Below, one piece after another: positions 1 to 7,518 of a stretch of DNA of 13,262 nt. Origin of the DNA: Planctomycetota bacterium (GTDB lineage: Bacteria > Planctomycetota > PUPC01 > JABMSA01 > JAUWKK01); the NCBI GenBank assembly GCA_030614245.1, contig JAUWKK010000034.1, forward strand, positions 1 through 13,262, written 5' to 3'. Position numbers and translations under genes: made by a program. Below the pieces are notes generated by a model that made no database searches, was not told the DNA's origin, and was given only the letters and a program-made list of their open reading frames with translations. How positions within the stretch are numbered: the first letter of the stretch is position 1; the number at the start of each line of letters is the position of its first letter.

Positions 1-3
1 AAC

Positions 4-80
4 ACTGATTACCGATTACCGATTACCGATTACTGATCACCGATTACTGATAACTGGTTACTGACTACTGATAACTGATA
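4..80. repeat. Heptamer tandem repeat array 1 (ACYGATW-type)
   Basis: About eleven tandem copies of a degenerate 7-bp unit, mostly ACCGATT, ACTGATT, ACTGATA and ACTGATC, fill the DNA just upstream of acsE. The period of seven holds without slippage from position 4 to 80. Related heptamers, in one or both orientations, occupy the gaps before hemC and before ahbC. It resembles the short tandemly repeated repetitive sequences known from some cyanobacterial genomes in unit size, but no function can be read from it. Confidence 0.85.
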
Positions 81-113
81 CAAGAGGGGTCTTCAAAGAG
101 GGAGAACCACCTG

Positions 114-926
114 ATGATTATCTTCAGCGAACGCGTCAACGGAATGTATCGTGACATCCGTAAGGCGGTCAACAATCACGAGAAGGCCGCCGTGCATAAG
201 ATCGTGAAGGAACAAGTGGCCGGCGGCGCCGATGTGATCGACATCAACCTGGGCCCCACCAGAGGCGATCCCGTCGAGAACTTCGTCTGGCTCGCCCGGA
301 CCGTCTGCGAGGTCTCAGACAAGCCAGTCGCCCTCGACAGCGCGAAGCCCGATCTGCTCATCGAGGCCGTCCCGAAAGTGAGGGATGCCTTGCCGGACAC
401 GAAGCTTCTGATCAACTCGTCGACGGCCGATCCCGCCTGCATGGGCAAGCTCATCCCGCTGGCGGCCGAGCATGGAACCGGGATAATCGGCCTGACTATG
501 GATAAGAAAGGCGTGCCGGGCGACGTCGACAAACGTGTCGAGTGCGGAGCGATGTTCCTGATGACCGCGCTCGAATCGGGGCTGCTCCCCGGCGACATCT
601 ACATCGATCCGATCATCCTGCCGATCAATGTCGCGCCGAAGCAGCCCTGGCACGTGATGGAGGCGATCCGGCAGCTCGCCGTCGTCAACGATCCGCCCCC
701 GCATTTCATCATCGGGCTGTCCAACGTCAGCCAGAACTGCCTGCGGAGCAATCTCCTCAACAGGACGTATCTGGTCATGGCGCTGGCGGCGGGCCTGGAT
801 GCTGCGATCATGGACGCTGCCGACAAGGACCTCGTTGAAGCCGCAATCAGCGCCGAAGCGCTCCTGGAAAAACAGCTATACAGCGACGATTACATCAAGG
901 CGTGGCGGATGCAGAAAGATATCTGA
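114..926 (+). CDS. acsE: Methyltetrahydrofolate:corrinoid/iron-sulfur protein methyltransferase
   Basis: This cytoplasmic enzyme moves the methyl group of 5-methyltetrahydrofolate to the cobalt of the corrinoid iron-sulfur protein, the last step of the methyl branch of the Wood-Ljungdahl pathway. The 270-aa protein is a single pterin-binding TIM barrel, close to the usual length of about 262 aa. Pterin-site residues of the Moorella enzyme have clear counterparts: Asp75 (in LDSAKPD), Asn101 (INSSTAD), Asp165 (YIDPIILP) and Asn204 (GLSNVSQN). The ATG has an AGGGAG ribosome site ending about 9 nt upstream. fhs follows after 79 nt. The corrinoid protein and CO dehydrogenase/acetyl-CoA synthase genes are not in view and may lie to the left. 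An assignment to another corrinoid methyltransferase of the same fold (MtgA or MtrH type) is less likely, because resemblance to AcsE runs over the whole length. Confidence 0.93.
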   Translation: MIIFSERVNGMYRDIRKAVNNHEKAAVHKIVKEQVAGGADVIDINLGPTRGDPVENFVWLARTVCEVSDKPVALDSAKPDLLIEAVPKVRDALPDTKLLINSSTADPACMGKLIPLAAEHGTGIIGLTMDKKGVPGDVDKRVECGAMFLMTALESGLLPGDIYIDPIILPINVAPKQPWHVMEAIRQLAVVNDPPPHFIIGLSNVSQNCLRSNLLNRTYLVMALAAGLDAAIMDAADKDLVEAAISAEALLEKQLYSDDYIKAWRMQKDI

Positions 927-938
927 GTTATAACGTGT

Positions 939-985
939 GGCAGGCTTTCGGCCTGCCGATTAATCAGCAGCCTGGAAGGGCTGCT
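939..985 (+). other. Twin hairpins between acsE and fhs
   Basis: Two perfect 7-bp stem-loops sit in tandem: 939-957 (GGCAGGC, loop TTTCG, GCCTGCC) and 966-985 (AGCAGCC, 6-nt loop, GGCTGCT). Neither is followed by a T-run, so they do not look like intrinsic terminators. They could stabilise or process the acsE-fhs transcript, or weaken transcription between the two genes. The fhs ribosome site lies just after the second hairpin. Confidence 0.55.
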
Positions 986-1005
986 CCACAAAGGAGAAAA
1001 AGGTA

Positions 1006-2739
1006 ATGCCAAGTGACATTGAAATCGCACAGGCGGCTTCGATTGAGAGAATCGACAAGATTGCCGGCAACTGCGGCATCAAGACCGATGAACTCGAATT
1101 CTACGGCGACAGCAAAGCCAAAGTGAAGCTCGAACTGCTCGAACGTGTGAAGGATCGCCCGAACGCGAAGTACATCGACGTTACTGCGATCACGCCCACC
1201 CCACTGGGCGAGGGCAAGACCGTCACGGCGGTCGGCCTCACGCAGGGGCTGGGGTACATCGGCAAGAACGTGCTCGGCTGCATCCGCCAGCCGTCCCAGG
1301 GGCCGACCTTCGGCATCAAGGGAGGGGCTGCTGGCGGCGGCTATGCGCAGATTGTCCCGATGGAGGACTTCAACCTGCACCTCACGGGCGACACTCACGC
1401 GGTCTCAGCAGCGCACAACCTTCTTGCCGCGGCGATCGATAATCGGCTGTTTCACGAGAGCCGGCTGAGCGATAAGCGCCTCGACAAACTCGGCCTCAAG
1501 CGGCTCAACATCGATCCCGGCAGCATCACCTGGAACCGCGTCGTGGACGTCTCCGACCGTGCTCTCAGGAATATCGTTGTGGGTCTGGGCCCGGCCGCCG
1601 ACGGCATTCCGAGGCAGGCCGGTTTTGACATTTCCGTTGCCAGCGAGGTGATGGCGATCCTCGCTCTGACGACCAGCTTGAAGGACATGCGCCGGCGCCT
1701 CGGACGCATCGTGTTCGGTATCGACAAGAAGAAGCGGCCCGTCTCGGCCGAGGACCTCGGCGTCGCCGGCGCAATGGCCGTCCTGATGAAGGATGCGATC
1801 AAGCCCACGCTCATGCAGACGCTCGAAGGCCAGGGCGTCTTCGTGCACGCCGGGCCTTTTGCCAATATCGCACACGGCAACAGCTCCGTCATCGCCGACC
1901 AGCTTGCGGTCAAGCTTACCGACTACGTAGTGACGGAATCCGGCTTCGGCGCAGACTGCGGGATGGAGAAGTTCTTCAACATCAAGTGCCGCGTGTCGGG
2001 ACTTGTGCCCAATTGCGTCGTCATTGTAGCGTCGATCCGCGCGCTCAAGATGCACGGCGGCGGGCCCAGGGTCATCCCCGGCAGGCCGCTGCCAGACGAA
2101 TACATCAAGGAGGACCTCGACCTCATCGAGAAGGGAGCCGCCAACCTGCGCAAGCACATCGAGAACGCACGGCTCTTCGGCGTAAACGTCGTTGTTGCGG
2201 TCAACAGGTTCACCACCGACACCGACCGCGAGATCGAACTTGTCAGGAAGATCGCGAAGGACGCGGGGGCCGACGACGCGGTTCCGTCTGATGCATGGGC
2301 GAAAGGCGGCGAAGGCGCGGCCCAGCTTGCCGAGTCGGTCGCCGCCGCGTGCGAGAAACCCACTGACTTGAAGTTCCTCTACGATGCCGAAGCGTCCATC
2401 GAGGACAAGATACACGCGATTGCGACCAAGATTTACGGCGCGAAGGATGTTGACTACGCGCCGGATGCCAGGGCGAAGATCGAGCTCTACACGAAGCAGG
2501 GCTTCGACAAGATGCCTTTGTGCATGGCGAAGACGCATCTTTCCCTTACGCACGATCCTATGCTCAAGGGCGCGCCTGCGGGCTTCACGCTGCCTATCCG
2601 CGATATCCGCGCATCCGTCGGCGCCGGATTCCTTTATCCGTTATGCGGAGAGATGCGAACAATGCCGGGGCTGCCTTCGAGGCCCGCTTTCATGTCGGTT
2701 GATCTCGACGAAGACGGAAAAGTCACCGGGCTTTTCTGA
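1006..2739 (+). CDS. fhs: Formate-tetrahydrofolate ligase
   Basis: The enzyme uses ATP to join formate to tetrahydrofolate, giving 10-formyltetrahydrofolate, the entry step of the Wood-Ljungdahl methyl branch and a C1 donor for purine synthesis. The 577-aa product is slightly longer than the usual 555-560 aa. The family P-loop TPTPLGEGKT is at residues 63-72, followed by the conserved GPTFGIKGGAAGGGYAQ stretch and NLHLTGD that form the nucleotide and folate sites. A conserved C-terminal stretch (KTHLSLTHDP, then GFLYPLCGEMRTMPGLP) is intact. An AAGGAG ribosome site lies 9 nt before the ATG. Pairing with acsE supports a role in acetyl-CoA synthesis or its reversal rather than housekeeping folate chemistry alone. 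Confidence 0.97.
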   Translation: MPSDIEIAQAASIERIDKIAGNCGIKTDELEFYGDSKAKVKLELLERVKDRPNAKYIDVTAITPTPLGEGKTVTAVGLTQGLGYIGKNVLGCIRQPSQGPTFGIKGGAAGGGYAQIVPMEDFNLHLTGDTHAVSAAHNLLAAAIDNRLFHESRLSDKRLDKLGLKRLNIDPGSITWNRVVDVSDRALRNIVVGLGPAADGIPRQAGFDISVASEVMAILALTTSLKDMRRRLGRIVFGIDKKKRPVSAEDLGVAGAMAVLMKDAIKPTLMQTLEGQGVFVHAGPFANIAHGNSSVIADQLAVKLTDYVVTESGFGADCGMEKFFNIKCRVSGLVPNCVVIVASIRALKMHGGGPRVIPGRPLPDEYIKEDLDLIEKGAANLRKHIENARLFGVNVVVAVNRFTTDTDREIELVRKIAKDAGADDAVPSDAWAKGGEGAAQLAESVAAACEKPTDLKFLYDAEASIEDKIHAIATKIYGAKDVDYAPDARAKIELYTKQGFDKMPLCMAKTHLSLTHDPMLKGAPAGFTLPIRDIRASVGAGFLYPLCGEMRTMPGLPSRPAFMSVDLDEDGKVTGLF

Positions 2740-2773
2740 CGGTTGTTGCTCTTAGGCAAAGGTAGGACCGACC

Positions 2774-3700
2774 ATGGATGGCGCGGCAGACTGCAACATC
2801 GAAGCGTGCACCATCCACAGGTCGCCGCATGCCTTCATCAACAAGCGGGACGAGGCGATCCTTGTCAAGCCGCTGAGCGAGCGGCGGCATGAGAAACTGA
2901 TCGAGATGTATCTCGCCTACGAGCCGAAGAACTCGTTCGGGGGCCTGCCTCCTGTCAAGGATGACGTCTGCGTGGAGTGGGTTCGCGGGATGATCGGGAC
3001 CGGCGTCAATCTCGTGGCGCTTTCGTTCAAGGATGGCATCGTGGGCCACGCGGCGCTCTTCCCGATTAACGAGCGCGCGTGCGAGATGCTGGTCGTCGTC
3101 TCTCCGGCCTATCAGAACACCGGTATCGGCACGGAACTCGCAAGGTGTCTCGTCCGGATGTCGCACGAGATGGGTTTCGAGAAGATATGGCTCTCGGTCG
3201 AGAGCACGAACCTCAGGGCGCGGCACGTCTACAAGAAATGCGGATTCGAGTACGTGACCTACGAGCAGGACGGCCACGTGGAGATGGACCTGGACCTGAA
3301 GCAGTTCCGCGATGTTGTCAGCGTCAGCGTGTCCGACGTCATGGGCCGGGATGTCATCACCATCCATCCCGAAGCAAGCTGCAGGACGGCTGTCGAGCTT
3401 TTCCTGAAGAATGAGATCAGCTCGCTGCCGGTGGTCAACAAGAAGCACCAGGTTGTGGGGATCATCTCCGAGACTGACCTGATGCAGCCGGCCAACATCC
3501 GCAAGAAGGTGGGCGATATCCTCACGCGCGGCGTCATAACCGTCCAGAAGGATTGCAGCATCGAGAAGGTCATTCCGCTGTTTCATTCGAAGAAACCCCG
3601 ATGCATTCCGGTTGTAGGTCGCAACATGAAGCTCCTCGGTGTGATCAGCAGGAAGGACGTCCTCGTATACTACGCGAGACGGTTCGACGGAATGCCCTGA
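2774..3700 (+). CDS. GNAT N-acetyltransferase fused to a CBS-domain pair
   Basis: The 308-aa protein has two parts. Residues about 30-175 form a GNAT acetyltransferase: the acetyl-CoA pyrophosphate-binding motif A is QNTGIG at 114-119, followed by the ARHVYKKCGFEYV motif B segment near 149-161. Residues about 187-300 form two CBS repeats (SDVMGRDVITI...VVGIISETDL and GDILTRGVITV...LLGVISRKDV), a module that commonly binds AMP, ATP or S-adenosylmethionine. A nucleotide-sensing module on an acetyltransferase suggests acetylation tuned to energy state. It begins 34 nt after fhs and so may share its transcript. A target among acetyl-CoA-pathway enzymes is only an inference from position. The start is preceded by a modest AGG-containing site. 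No specific gene name can be supported. Confidence 0.85.
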   Translation: MDGAADCNIEACTIHRSPHAFINKRDEAILVKPLSERRHEKLIEMYLAYEPKNSFGGLPPVKDDVCVEWVRGMIGTGVNLVALSFKDGIVGHAALFPINERACEMLVVVSPAYQNTGIGTELARCLVRMSHEMGFEKIWLSVESTNLRARHVYKKCGFEYVTYEQDGHVEMDLDLKQFRDVVSVSVSDVMGRDVITIHPEASCRTAVELFLKNEISSLPVVNKKHQVVGIISETDLMQPANIRKKVGDILTRGVITVQKDCSIEKVIPLFHSKKPRCIPVVGRNMKLLGVISRKDVLVYYARRFDGMP

Positions 3701-3721
3701 GACACGTCGGCGCCGCCTGAA

Positions 3722-3784
3722 CAGTGGCCAGTGATCAGTGGCCTGTATCATCATTCTTCACTGCTTACTGATTACTGCTTACTG
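3722..3784. repeat. Heptamer array 2, inverted arrangement, upstream of hemC
   Basis: The left part has three CAGTGGC/CAGTGAT units (3722-3742). The right part has four ACTGCTT/ACTGATT units just before the hemC ribosome site. Because a run of CAGTGAT units is the reverse complement of a run of ACTGATC units, the two halves are inverted relative to each other and could form an imperfect stem. The same unit family makes the arrays at 4-80 and 6272-6299. Confidence 0.7.
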
Positions 3785-3803
3785 ATTTATAGAAGGCCCG
3801 CTG

Positions 3804-4760
3804 ATGAAAACAGGCGTTGCCGTCAGAATCGGAACCCGCGGCAGCCTTCTGGCACGGGCGCAGACCGACTGGATGGTGCGCACGCTCAACGAGCTTGATC
3901 CTGAGCTGAAGGTCGAGGTCGTCGTGATTCGCACGGCCGGCGATGCCGTGACAGATCGTCCGCTCTCGAGTGCCGGCGGGACTGGCCTGTTCACGAAGGA
4001 TATCCAGGCGGCACTGCTCGCCGGCAAGATAGACTGTGCCGTGCACAGCCTGAAAGACCTGCCCACCGAACAGCCAGACGGCCTCGAGATCGGCGCCGTC
4101 CCCGCGCGAGAAGACCCGCGCGATGCGCTCGTCGGATTGACTCTCGAGCAGATACGGTGCTCTTCCCGGCGGCTGAAGATCGGCACGAGCAGCCTGCGAA
4201 GGGCCGCCCAACTCAGGAGGTCCTTCCCCGGCGCCGACGTGGTCGATCTCAGGGGCAACGTAGACACGCGGCTCCGCAAGGTGCGCGAAGGGGCCGTCGA
4301 TTGCGCCGTGCTGGCAATGGCCGGCCTCCGCCGTCTCGGCCTCGAATGTGAGATCAGCGCGGCGCTCGAACCCGACGAGATGCTCCCAGCACCCGCACAG
4401 GGCGCACTCGGCATCGAGATGCGCAGAGGAGACGATAAGCTGCGAGACCTGTTGAGCAGCCTTCATTGTTCGGCCACGGAGCGGTGCGTCCCTGCCGAAC
4501 GCGCGGTGCTCTCGGCGCTCGGCGGAGGATGCCAGGTGCCCGTCGGAGCGCTCGGGCGGATCGATGGCCATCAACTGCACCTTCAGGCGAGGGTCATCTC
4601 CATCAACGGGGGTCGGATGGTGCAGGCTGCGAGGTCGGATACACCAGATGCCGCAGAACGGTTGGGCCGCCGACTGGCCGATGATCTGCTCGAACGAGGT
4701 GCAGGCCCGATCATCGAAGAAACATTACGCGAAGCGCGGCGAGGTGCCGGCAATGGCTGA
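3804..4760 (+). CDS. hemC: Porphobilinogen deaminase (hydroxymethylbilane synthase)
   Basis: HemC polymerises four porphobilinogen units to hydroxymethylbilane in the cytoplasm, the first committed tetrapyrrole-chain step shared by heme, siroheme and corrinoids. The 318-aa product has the normal length and domain plan. The catalytic aspartate is Asp85 in HSLKDLP. The dipyrromethane cofactor would attach to Cys243 in LGGGCQVPVGA. The cofactor-contacting IGTSSLRRAAQL and DLRGNVDTRL segments are present. The ATG has an AGAAGG site 7 nt upstream. Its last 8 nt overlap cobA, which implies coupled translation. The region before it is a repeat array with no clear promoter. Confidence 0.97.
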   Translation: MKTGVAVRIGTRGSLLARAQTDWMVRTLNELDPELKVEVVVIRTAGDAVTDRPLSSAGGTGLFTKDIQAALLAGKIDCAVHSLKDLPTEQPDGLEIGAVPAREDPRDALVGLTLEQIRCSSRRLKIGTSSLRRAAQLRRSFPGADVVDLRGNVDTRLRKVREGAVDCAVLAMAGLRRLGLECEISAALEPDEMLPAPAQGALGIEMRRGDDKLRDLLSSLHCSATERCVPAERAVLSALGGGCQVPVGALGRIDGHQLHLQARVISINGGRMVQAARSDTPDAAERLGRRLADDLLERGAGPIIEETLREARRGAGNG

Positions 4761-5493
4761 TCCTGGAACCGTCTATCTCGTGGGGGCCGGACCCGGCGAT
4801 CCCGGCCTGCTCACGCTGAAGGGCAGGGATTGCCTCGCGCGAGCCGATGTGGTCGTATACGATCATCTCGCCAATGTCGAAATTCTCGGACATGCCCGCG
4901 ATGATGCCGAGATGATATACGTCGGCAAGCAGGCCGGCAGGCACTCGATGCCGCAGGAAGAAATCAACGCACTGCTCGTCGAGAAGGGTCTCGAGGGCAA
5001 GACGGTGGTGCGGCTGAAGGGCGGCGATCCGTACGTCTTCGGTCGCGGCGGTGAAGAGGCGCTCGAACTGCGCGAGGCCGGCATCCCCTTTGAGGTGGTG
5101 CCGGGCATCACGGCCGGCGTGGCTGCGGCGGCCTATGCAGGCATCCCCGTCACGCATCGCGGGTTCAATTCGGCGGTCACGCTCGTCACGGGCCACGAAG
5201 ACCCCACAAAGCCCGAGTCCGCCCTCGACTGGAGTGCGCTCGCTAAGGGAGCCGGCACGCTGGCGATATACATGGGCGTGAAGAACCTCCCGCTGATAAC
5301 GCAGAAACTCATCGATGGCGGCAGGCCGCCCGAGACGCCCGTCGCGCTGATCCGATGGGGCACTCATCCCACACAGCGCGTCGTCGACGGCACACTCGCG
5401 GATATAGTCGAACGCGTCCGCGAGGCGCAACTCGCCGCGCCCTGCATCATTGTCATCGGCGACGTCGTCAAGCTGCGCAACGAGCTCAACTAG
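4753..5493 (+). CDS. cobA: Uroporphyrinogen-III C-methyltransferase (SUMT), probably the N-terminal half of an interrupted CobA-HemD fusion
   Basis: SUMT transfers two methyl groups from S-adenosylmethionine to uroporphyrinogen III, giving precorrin-2, the branch point to siroheme, Ahb-pathway heme and corrinoids. The 246-aa product has the family motifs in order: VGAGPGDPGLLTLKG near the N-terminus, VVRLKGGDPYVFGRGGEE, VPGITAG, PVTHRG, YMGVKNL and the C-terminal CIIVIGDVVKLR. The start is the ATG at 4753, which overlaps hemC by 8 nt and has a GAGGTG ribosome site 6 nt upstream. The open frame extends further left inside hemC, but that part has no SUMT similarity. The gene ends at an isolated TAG, after which the same frame continues directly into a HemD domain. 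Confidence 0.95.
   Translation: MADPGTVYLVGAGPGDPGLLTLKGRDCLARADVVVYDHLANVEILGHARDDAEMIYVGKQAGRHSMPQEEINALLVEKGLEGKTVVRLKGGDPYVFGRGGEEALELREAGIPFEVVPGITAGVAAAAYAGIPVTHRGFNSAVTLVTGHEDPTKPESALDWSALAKGAGTLAIYMGVKNLPLITQKLIDGGRPPETPVALIRWGTHPTQRVVDGTLADIVERVREAQLAAPCIIVIGDVVKLRNELN
5491..5493 (+). other. In-frame amber codon between the CobA and HemD domains
   Basis: The codons read ...CTC AAC TAG TTC GAG AGC CGC CCG CTG TTC GGG AAG.... The flanking residues (KLRNELN, stop, FESRPLFGK) match the linker of bifunctional CobA-HemD proteins, which as I recall has LNWFE at this point. So TAG stands where TGG (Trp) is expected, a single G-to-A difference at 5492. No frame change occurs. Among the host genes here the other stops are TGA, with TAA for hemD. 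Confidence 0.8.
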
Positions 5494-6270
5494 TTCGAGA
5501 GCCGCCCGCTGTTCGGGAAGACCGTCCTCGTCACGAGGTCGAGGCAGCAGGCCAGCGACCTTGCGGCGAAGCTGGCCGCTCTCGGCGCCCGAGTGTTGAT
5601 ATTCCCGACGATCCGCATCGAGCCGCCGCTGGACGATCAGCCGCTCGAGCGTGCTGTCGCGTCGCTCGCGAGTTTCGACTGGATCATCTTCACGAGTGCC
5701 AATGGGGTGGATAGCTTCTTCTCGATGCTCGATGGCTTGGGCCGCGACAGCCGCAGCCTGGCCAACTGCAAGGTGTGCAGCATCGGCCCGGGCACGGCGG
5801 CCCGCCTGCGCTCGCGGGGCATCCGTCCCGACCTCGTGCCAGAGCGATTCACCTCGCAGGCGGTCTTCGATGCGCTGAGCGAAGCGAACGAAGTGAAGGG
5901 AAACAGGTTCCTGCTGCTGAGGGCGGATATCGCCGGTAAGGCCCTGCCGCAGCAATTGCGCGATGCGGGGGCCGAAGTCACGGACATCGAAGCGTACAGG
6001 ACCCTCCGCCCGACGCCGGCCCCGGAGACTATCGAGGCTCTGCGTGCGGGCGAAGTCGATATTGTCACGTTTACCAGTTCGTCGACAGCCAGGAATTTCG
6101 CCGCTATAATGCGCGATGAGCTCGGCGAGCCGCCCGGCGGCGTCGCTTATGTCAGCATCGGCCCGGTAACATCGCAGACCGTCCGCGATGAATCCATGCA
6201 GCCTGCAATCGAGGCGCGGGAGTCGACCATAGACGGCATCGTCGCGGCGATCCTCAAGGACCGGAAGTAA
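5494..6270 (+). CDS. hemD: Uroporphyrinogen-III synthase (HemD) domain lacking its own start codon
   Basis: HemD cyclises hydroxymethylbilane with inversion of ring D to give uroporphyrinogen III, the substrate of the upstream SUMT. The 258 residues after the TAG cover a full HemD: an N-terminal strand GKTVLVTRSRQQ, then IFTSANGVDSF, CSIGPGTAARLRSRG, the LLLRADIAGKALPQQLRDAG segment, DIEAYRT, VTFTSSSTARNF and SIGPVTSQTVR. No ATG, GTG or TTG occurs in frame until GTG 5593. Starting there would remove about 33 residues, including the first conserved strand, and no ribosome site precedes it. The domain therefore looks built to be translated as part of a 505-aa CobA-HemD fusion (4753-6270). It ends with TAA. 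Either the TAG is a nonsense mutation or base error, or the codon is read through. Confidence 0.85.
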   Translation, partial: FESRPLFGKTVLVTRSRQQASDLAAKLAALGARVLIFPTIRIEPPLDDQPLERAVASLASFDWIIFTSANGVDSFFSMLDGLGRDSRSLANCKVCSIGPGTAARLRSRGIRPDLVPERFTSQAVFDALSEANEVKGNRFLLLRADIAGKALPQQLRDAGAEVTDIEAYRTLRPTPAPETIEALRAGEVDIVTFTSSSTARNFAAIMRDELGEPPGGVAYVSIGPVTSQTVRDESMQPAIEARESTIDGIVAAILKDRK

Positions 6271-6271
6271 T

Positions 6272-6299
6272 CAGTGAGCAGTGGCCAGTGAGCAGTGGT
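6272..6299. repeat. Heptamer array 3 (CAGTGRS), upstream of ahbC
   Basis: Four tandem heptamers, CAGTGAG, CAGTGGC, CAGTGAG and CAGTGGT, begin one base after the hemD stop codon. They match the left half of the array before hemC and are the inverse of the array before acsE. A degraded unit follows before the ahbC start. Confidence 0.65.
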
Positions 6300-6317
6300 A
6301 AGTAGGATCAGAAAAGA

Positions 6318-7499
6318 ATGATTGGAATCTCGAAGCTGTATTGCGGAACAGTTGAAGCTTCCGATCCGCTGCGTTACGGACGCCGCAGCAAGGACCTGCC
6401 GTCGCACCTGCTGCAGTTCTCGAAGGACAAGCGGCCGGTGGTCGTGTGGAACGTCGGCAGGAGGTGCAACCTGCGCTGCGTGCATTGCTATTCGCGCTCG
6501 CGCGATCGGGAATACAGCGACGAACTGACGCACGGGCAGGGCCTGGAGCTGATCGACGATCTGGCGCAGTTCGGCGTGCCCGTGCTGCTTTTCTCGGGCG
6601 GCGAGCCGCTGATGCGGCCGGACATACTGAAACTCATCGCCCACGCGCGCAAGCAGGGGCTGCGGGCCGTAATCTCGACAAACGGCACGCTCATCACCCC
6701 CGAACTGGCCGCGCAGCTCAAGGAGTTCGGCCTCAGCTACGTCGGCGTGAGCCTCGACGGCCTCGAAGAGACGAACGACCGCTTCAGGGGCGTCCCCGGC
6801 GCGTTTCAGCGCGCGCTGGCCGGGATCAGGAATTGCATCGCCGCCGGGATAAAGGTCGGGCTTCGCTTCACGATGAACCGCAGGAACGCGCGGGATATCG
6901 GCGGAATCTTCGACCTGATCGGCGCCGAAGGCATCCCGCGAGCGTGCTTCTACCACCTCGTTTATGCCGGCCGAGGCAGCAAGCTCGTCTCCGAAGACCT
7001 CTCTCACGATGAAACGCGGGCGGCGGTCGACCTGATAATCGACCGCACGAGCGCCCTGCACAATACCGGCAATCCGGTCGAGGTGCTCACGGTCGACAAT
7101 CACTGCGACGGGCCTTACCTGTACATGCGGATGGCGCGCGAGCGCTCGCCGTACGCCGAGGACGCGCTGAAACTGATGAGAATGAACGGCGGCAACAGTT
7201 GCGGTATCGGAATCGGCTGCGTGAGCTGGGACGGCTCCGTGCATGCCGACCAGTTCTGGCGGCATTATTCGTTCGGAAACGTCGCCGAGAGGCCGTTCAG
7301 CGAGATTTGGATGGACACGTCCGACGATCTGATGGCGAAACTGAAGGACCGCAAGCAGCACCTGAAGGGCCGCTGCGCCGAGTGCAAATGGCTCGACGTG
7401 TGCAACGGGAACTTCAGAGTGAGAGCCGAGGCCGTCACCGGCGACGTCTGGGCGTGCGACCCCGCATGCTACCTGACGGACGAGGAGATCGGGCTTTGA
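6318..7499 (+). CDS. ahbC: Radical SAM protein AhbC/NirJ1 type (12,18-didecarboxysiroheme deacetylase)
   Basis: In the siroheme-dependent heme route, AhbC removes the two acetate side chains of 12,18-didecarboxysiroheme to give Fe-coproporphyrin III. The 393-aa product has the radical SAM cluster motif C50-X3-C54-X2-C57, the SAM-binding FSGGEP motif, and the N-terminal MIGISKLYCGTVE signature that I associate with this subfamily. The C-terminus carries a SPASM-like set of cysteines, 295, 301, 353, 356, 362, 380 and 384, which suits an auxiliary iron-sulfur cluster. It lies downstream of hemC and cobA-hemD, which supply its precursor. The other Ahb genes are not in view. A NirJ1-like heme d1 role is the main alternative and cannot be excluded by sequence alone. 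The ribosome site is weak. Confidence 0.85.
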   Translation: MIGISKLYCGTVEASDPLRYGRRSKDLPSHLLQFSKDKRPVVVWNVGRRCNLRCVHCYSRSRDREYSDELTHGQGLELIDDLAQFGVPVLLFSGGEPLMRPDILKLIAHARKQGLRAVISTNGTLITPELAAQLKEFGLSYVGVSLDGLEETNDRFRGVPGAFQRALAGIRNCIAAGIKVGLRFTMNRRNARDIGGIFDLIGAEGIPRACFYHLVYAGRGSKLVSEDLSHDETRAAVDLIIDRTSALHNTGNPVEVLTVDNHCDGPYLYMRMARERSPYAEDALKLMRMNGGNSCGIGIGCVSWDGSVHADQFWRHYSFGNVAERPFSEIWMDTSDDLMAKLKDRKQHLKGRCAECKWLDVCNGNFRVRAEAVTGDVWACDPACYLTDEEIGL

Positions 7500-7518
7500 G
7501 GGGGGGGGCGGGTGGTCG

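Noticed and set aside
4..80. CRISPR array
   Set aside because: The period is 7 bp with no spacers, and no cas genes are present.
1405..2553. Long open frame antisense to fhs (and similar ones antisense to cobA-hemD, ahbC and the secreted protein gene)
   Set aside because: They mirror strongly supported genes in GC-rich DNA, have Arg/Asp/Leu-rich products with no motif, and lack ribosome sites.
4564..4752. Upstream extension of cobA inside hemC
   Set aside because: The added residues are not SUMT-like and overlap hemC in another frame; ATG 4753 has a good ribosome site and begins the family motif region.
5491..5493. Pyrrolysine at the TAG codon
   Set aside because: The expected residue is Trp in a linker, no Pyl genes are in view and the methyltransferase gene uses TAG as a stop; kept only as one option to test.
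7500..7518. G-quadruplex or functional element in the nine-G run after ahbC
   Set aside because: Too few separate G-tracts for a convincing quadruplex; homopolymer length may also be an assembly error.
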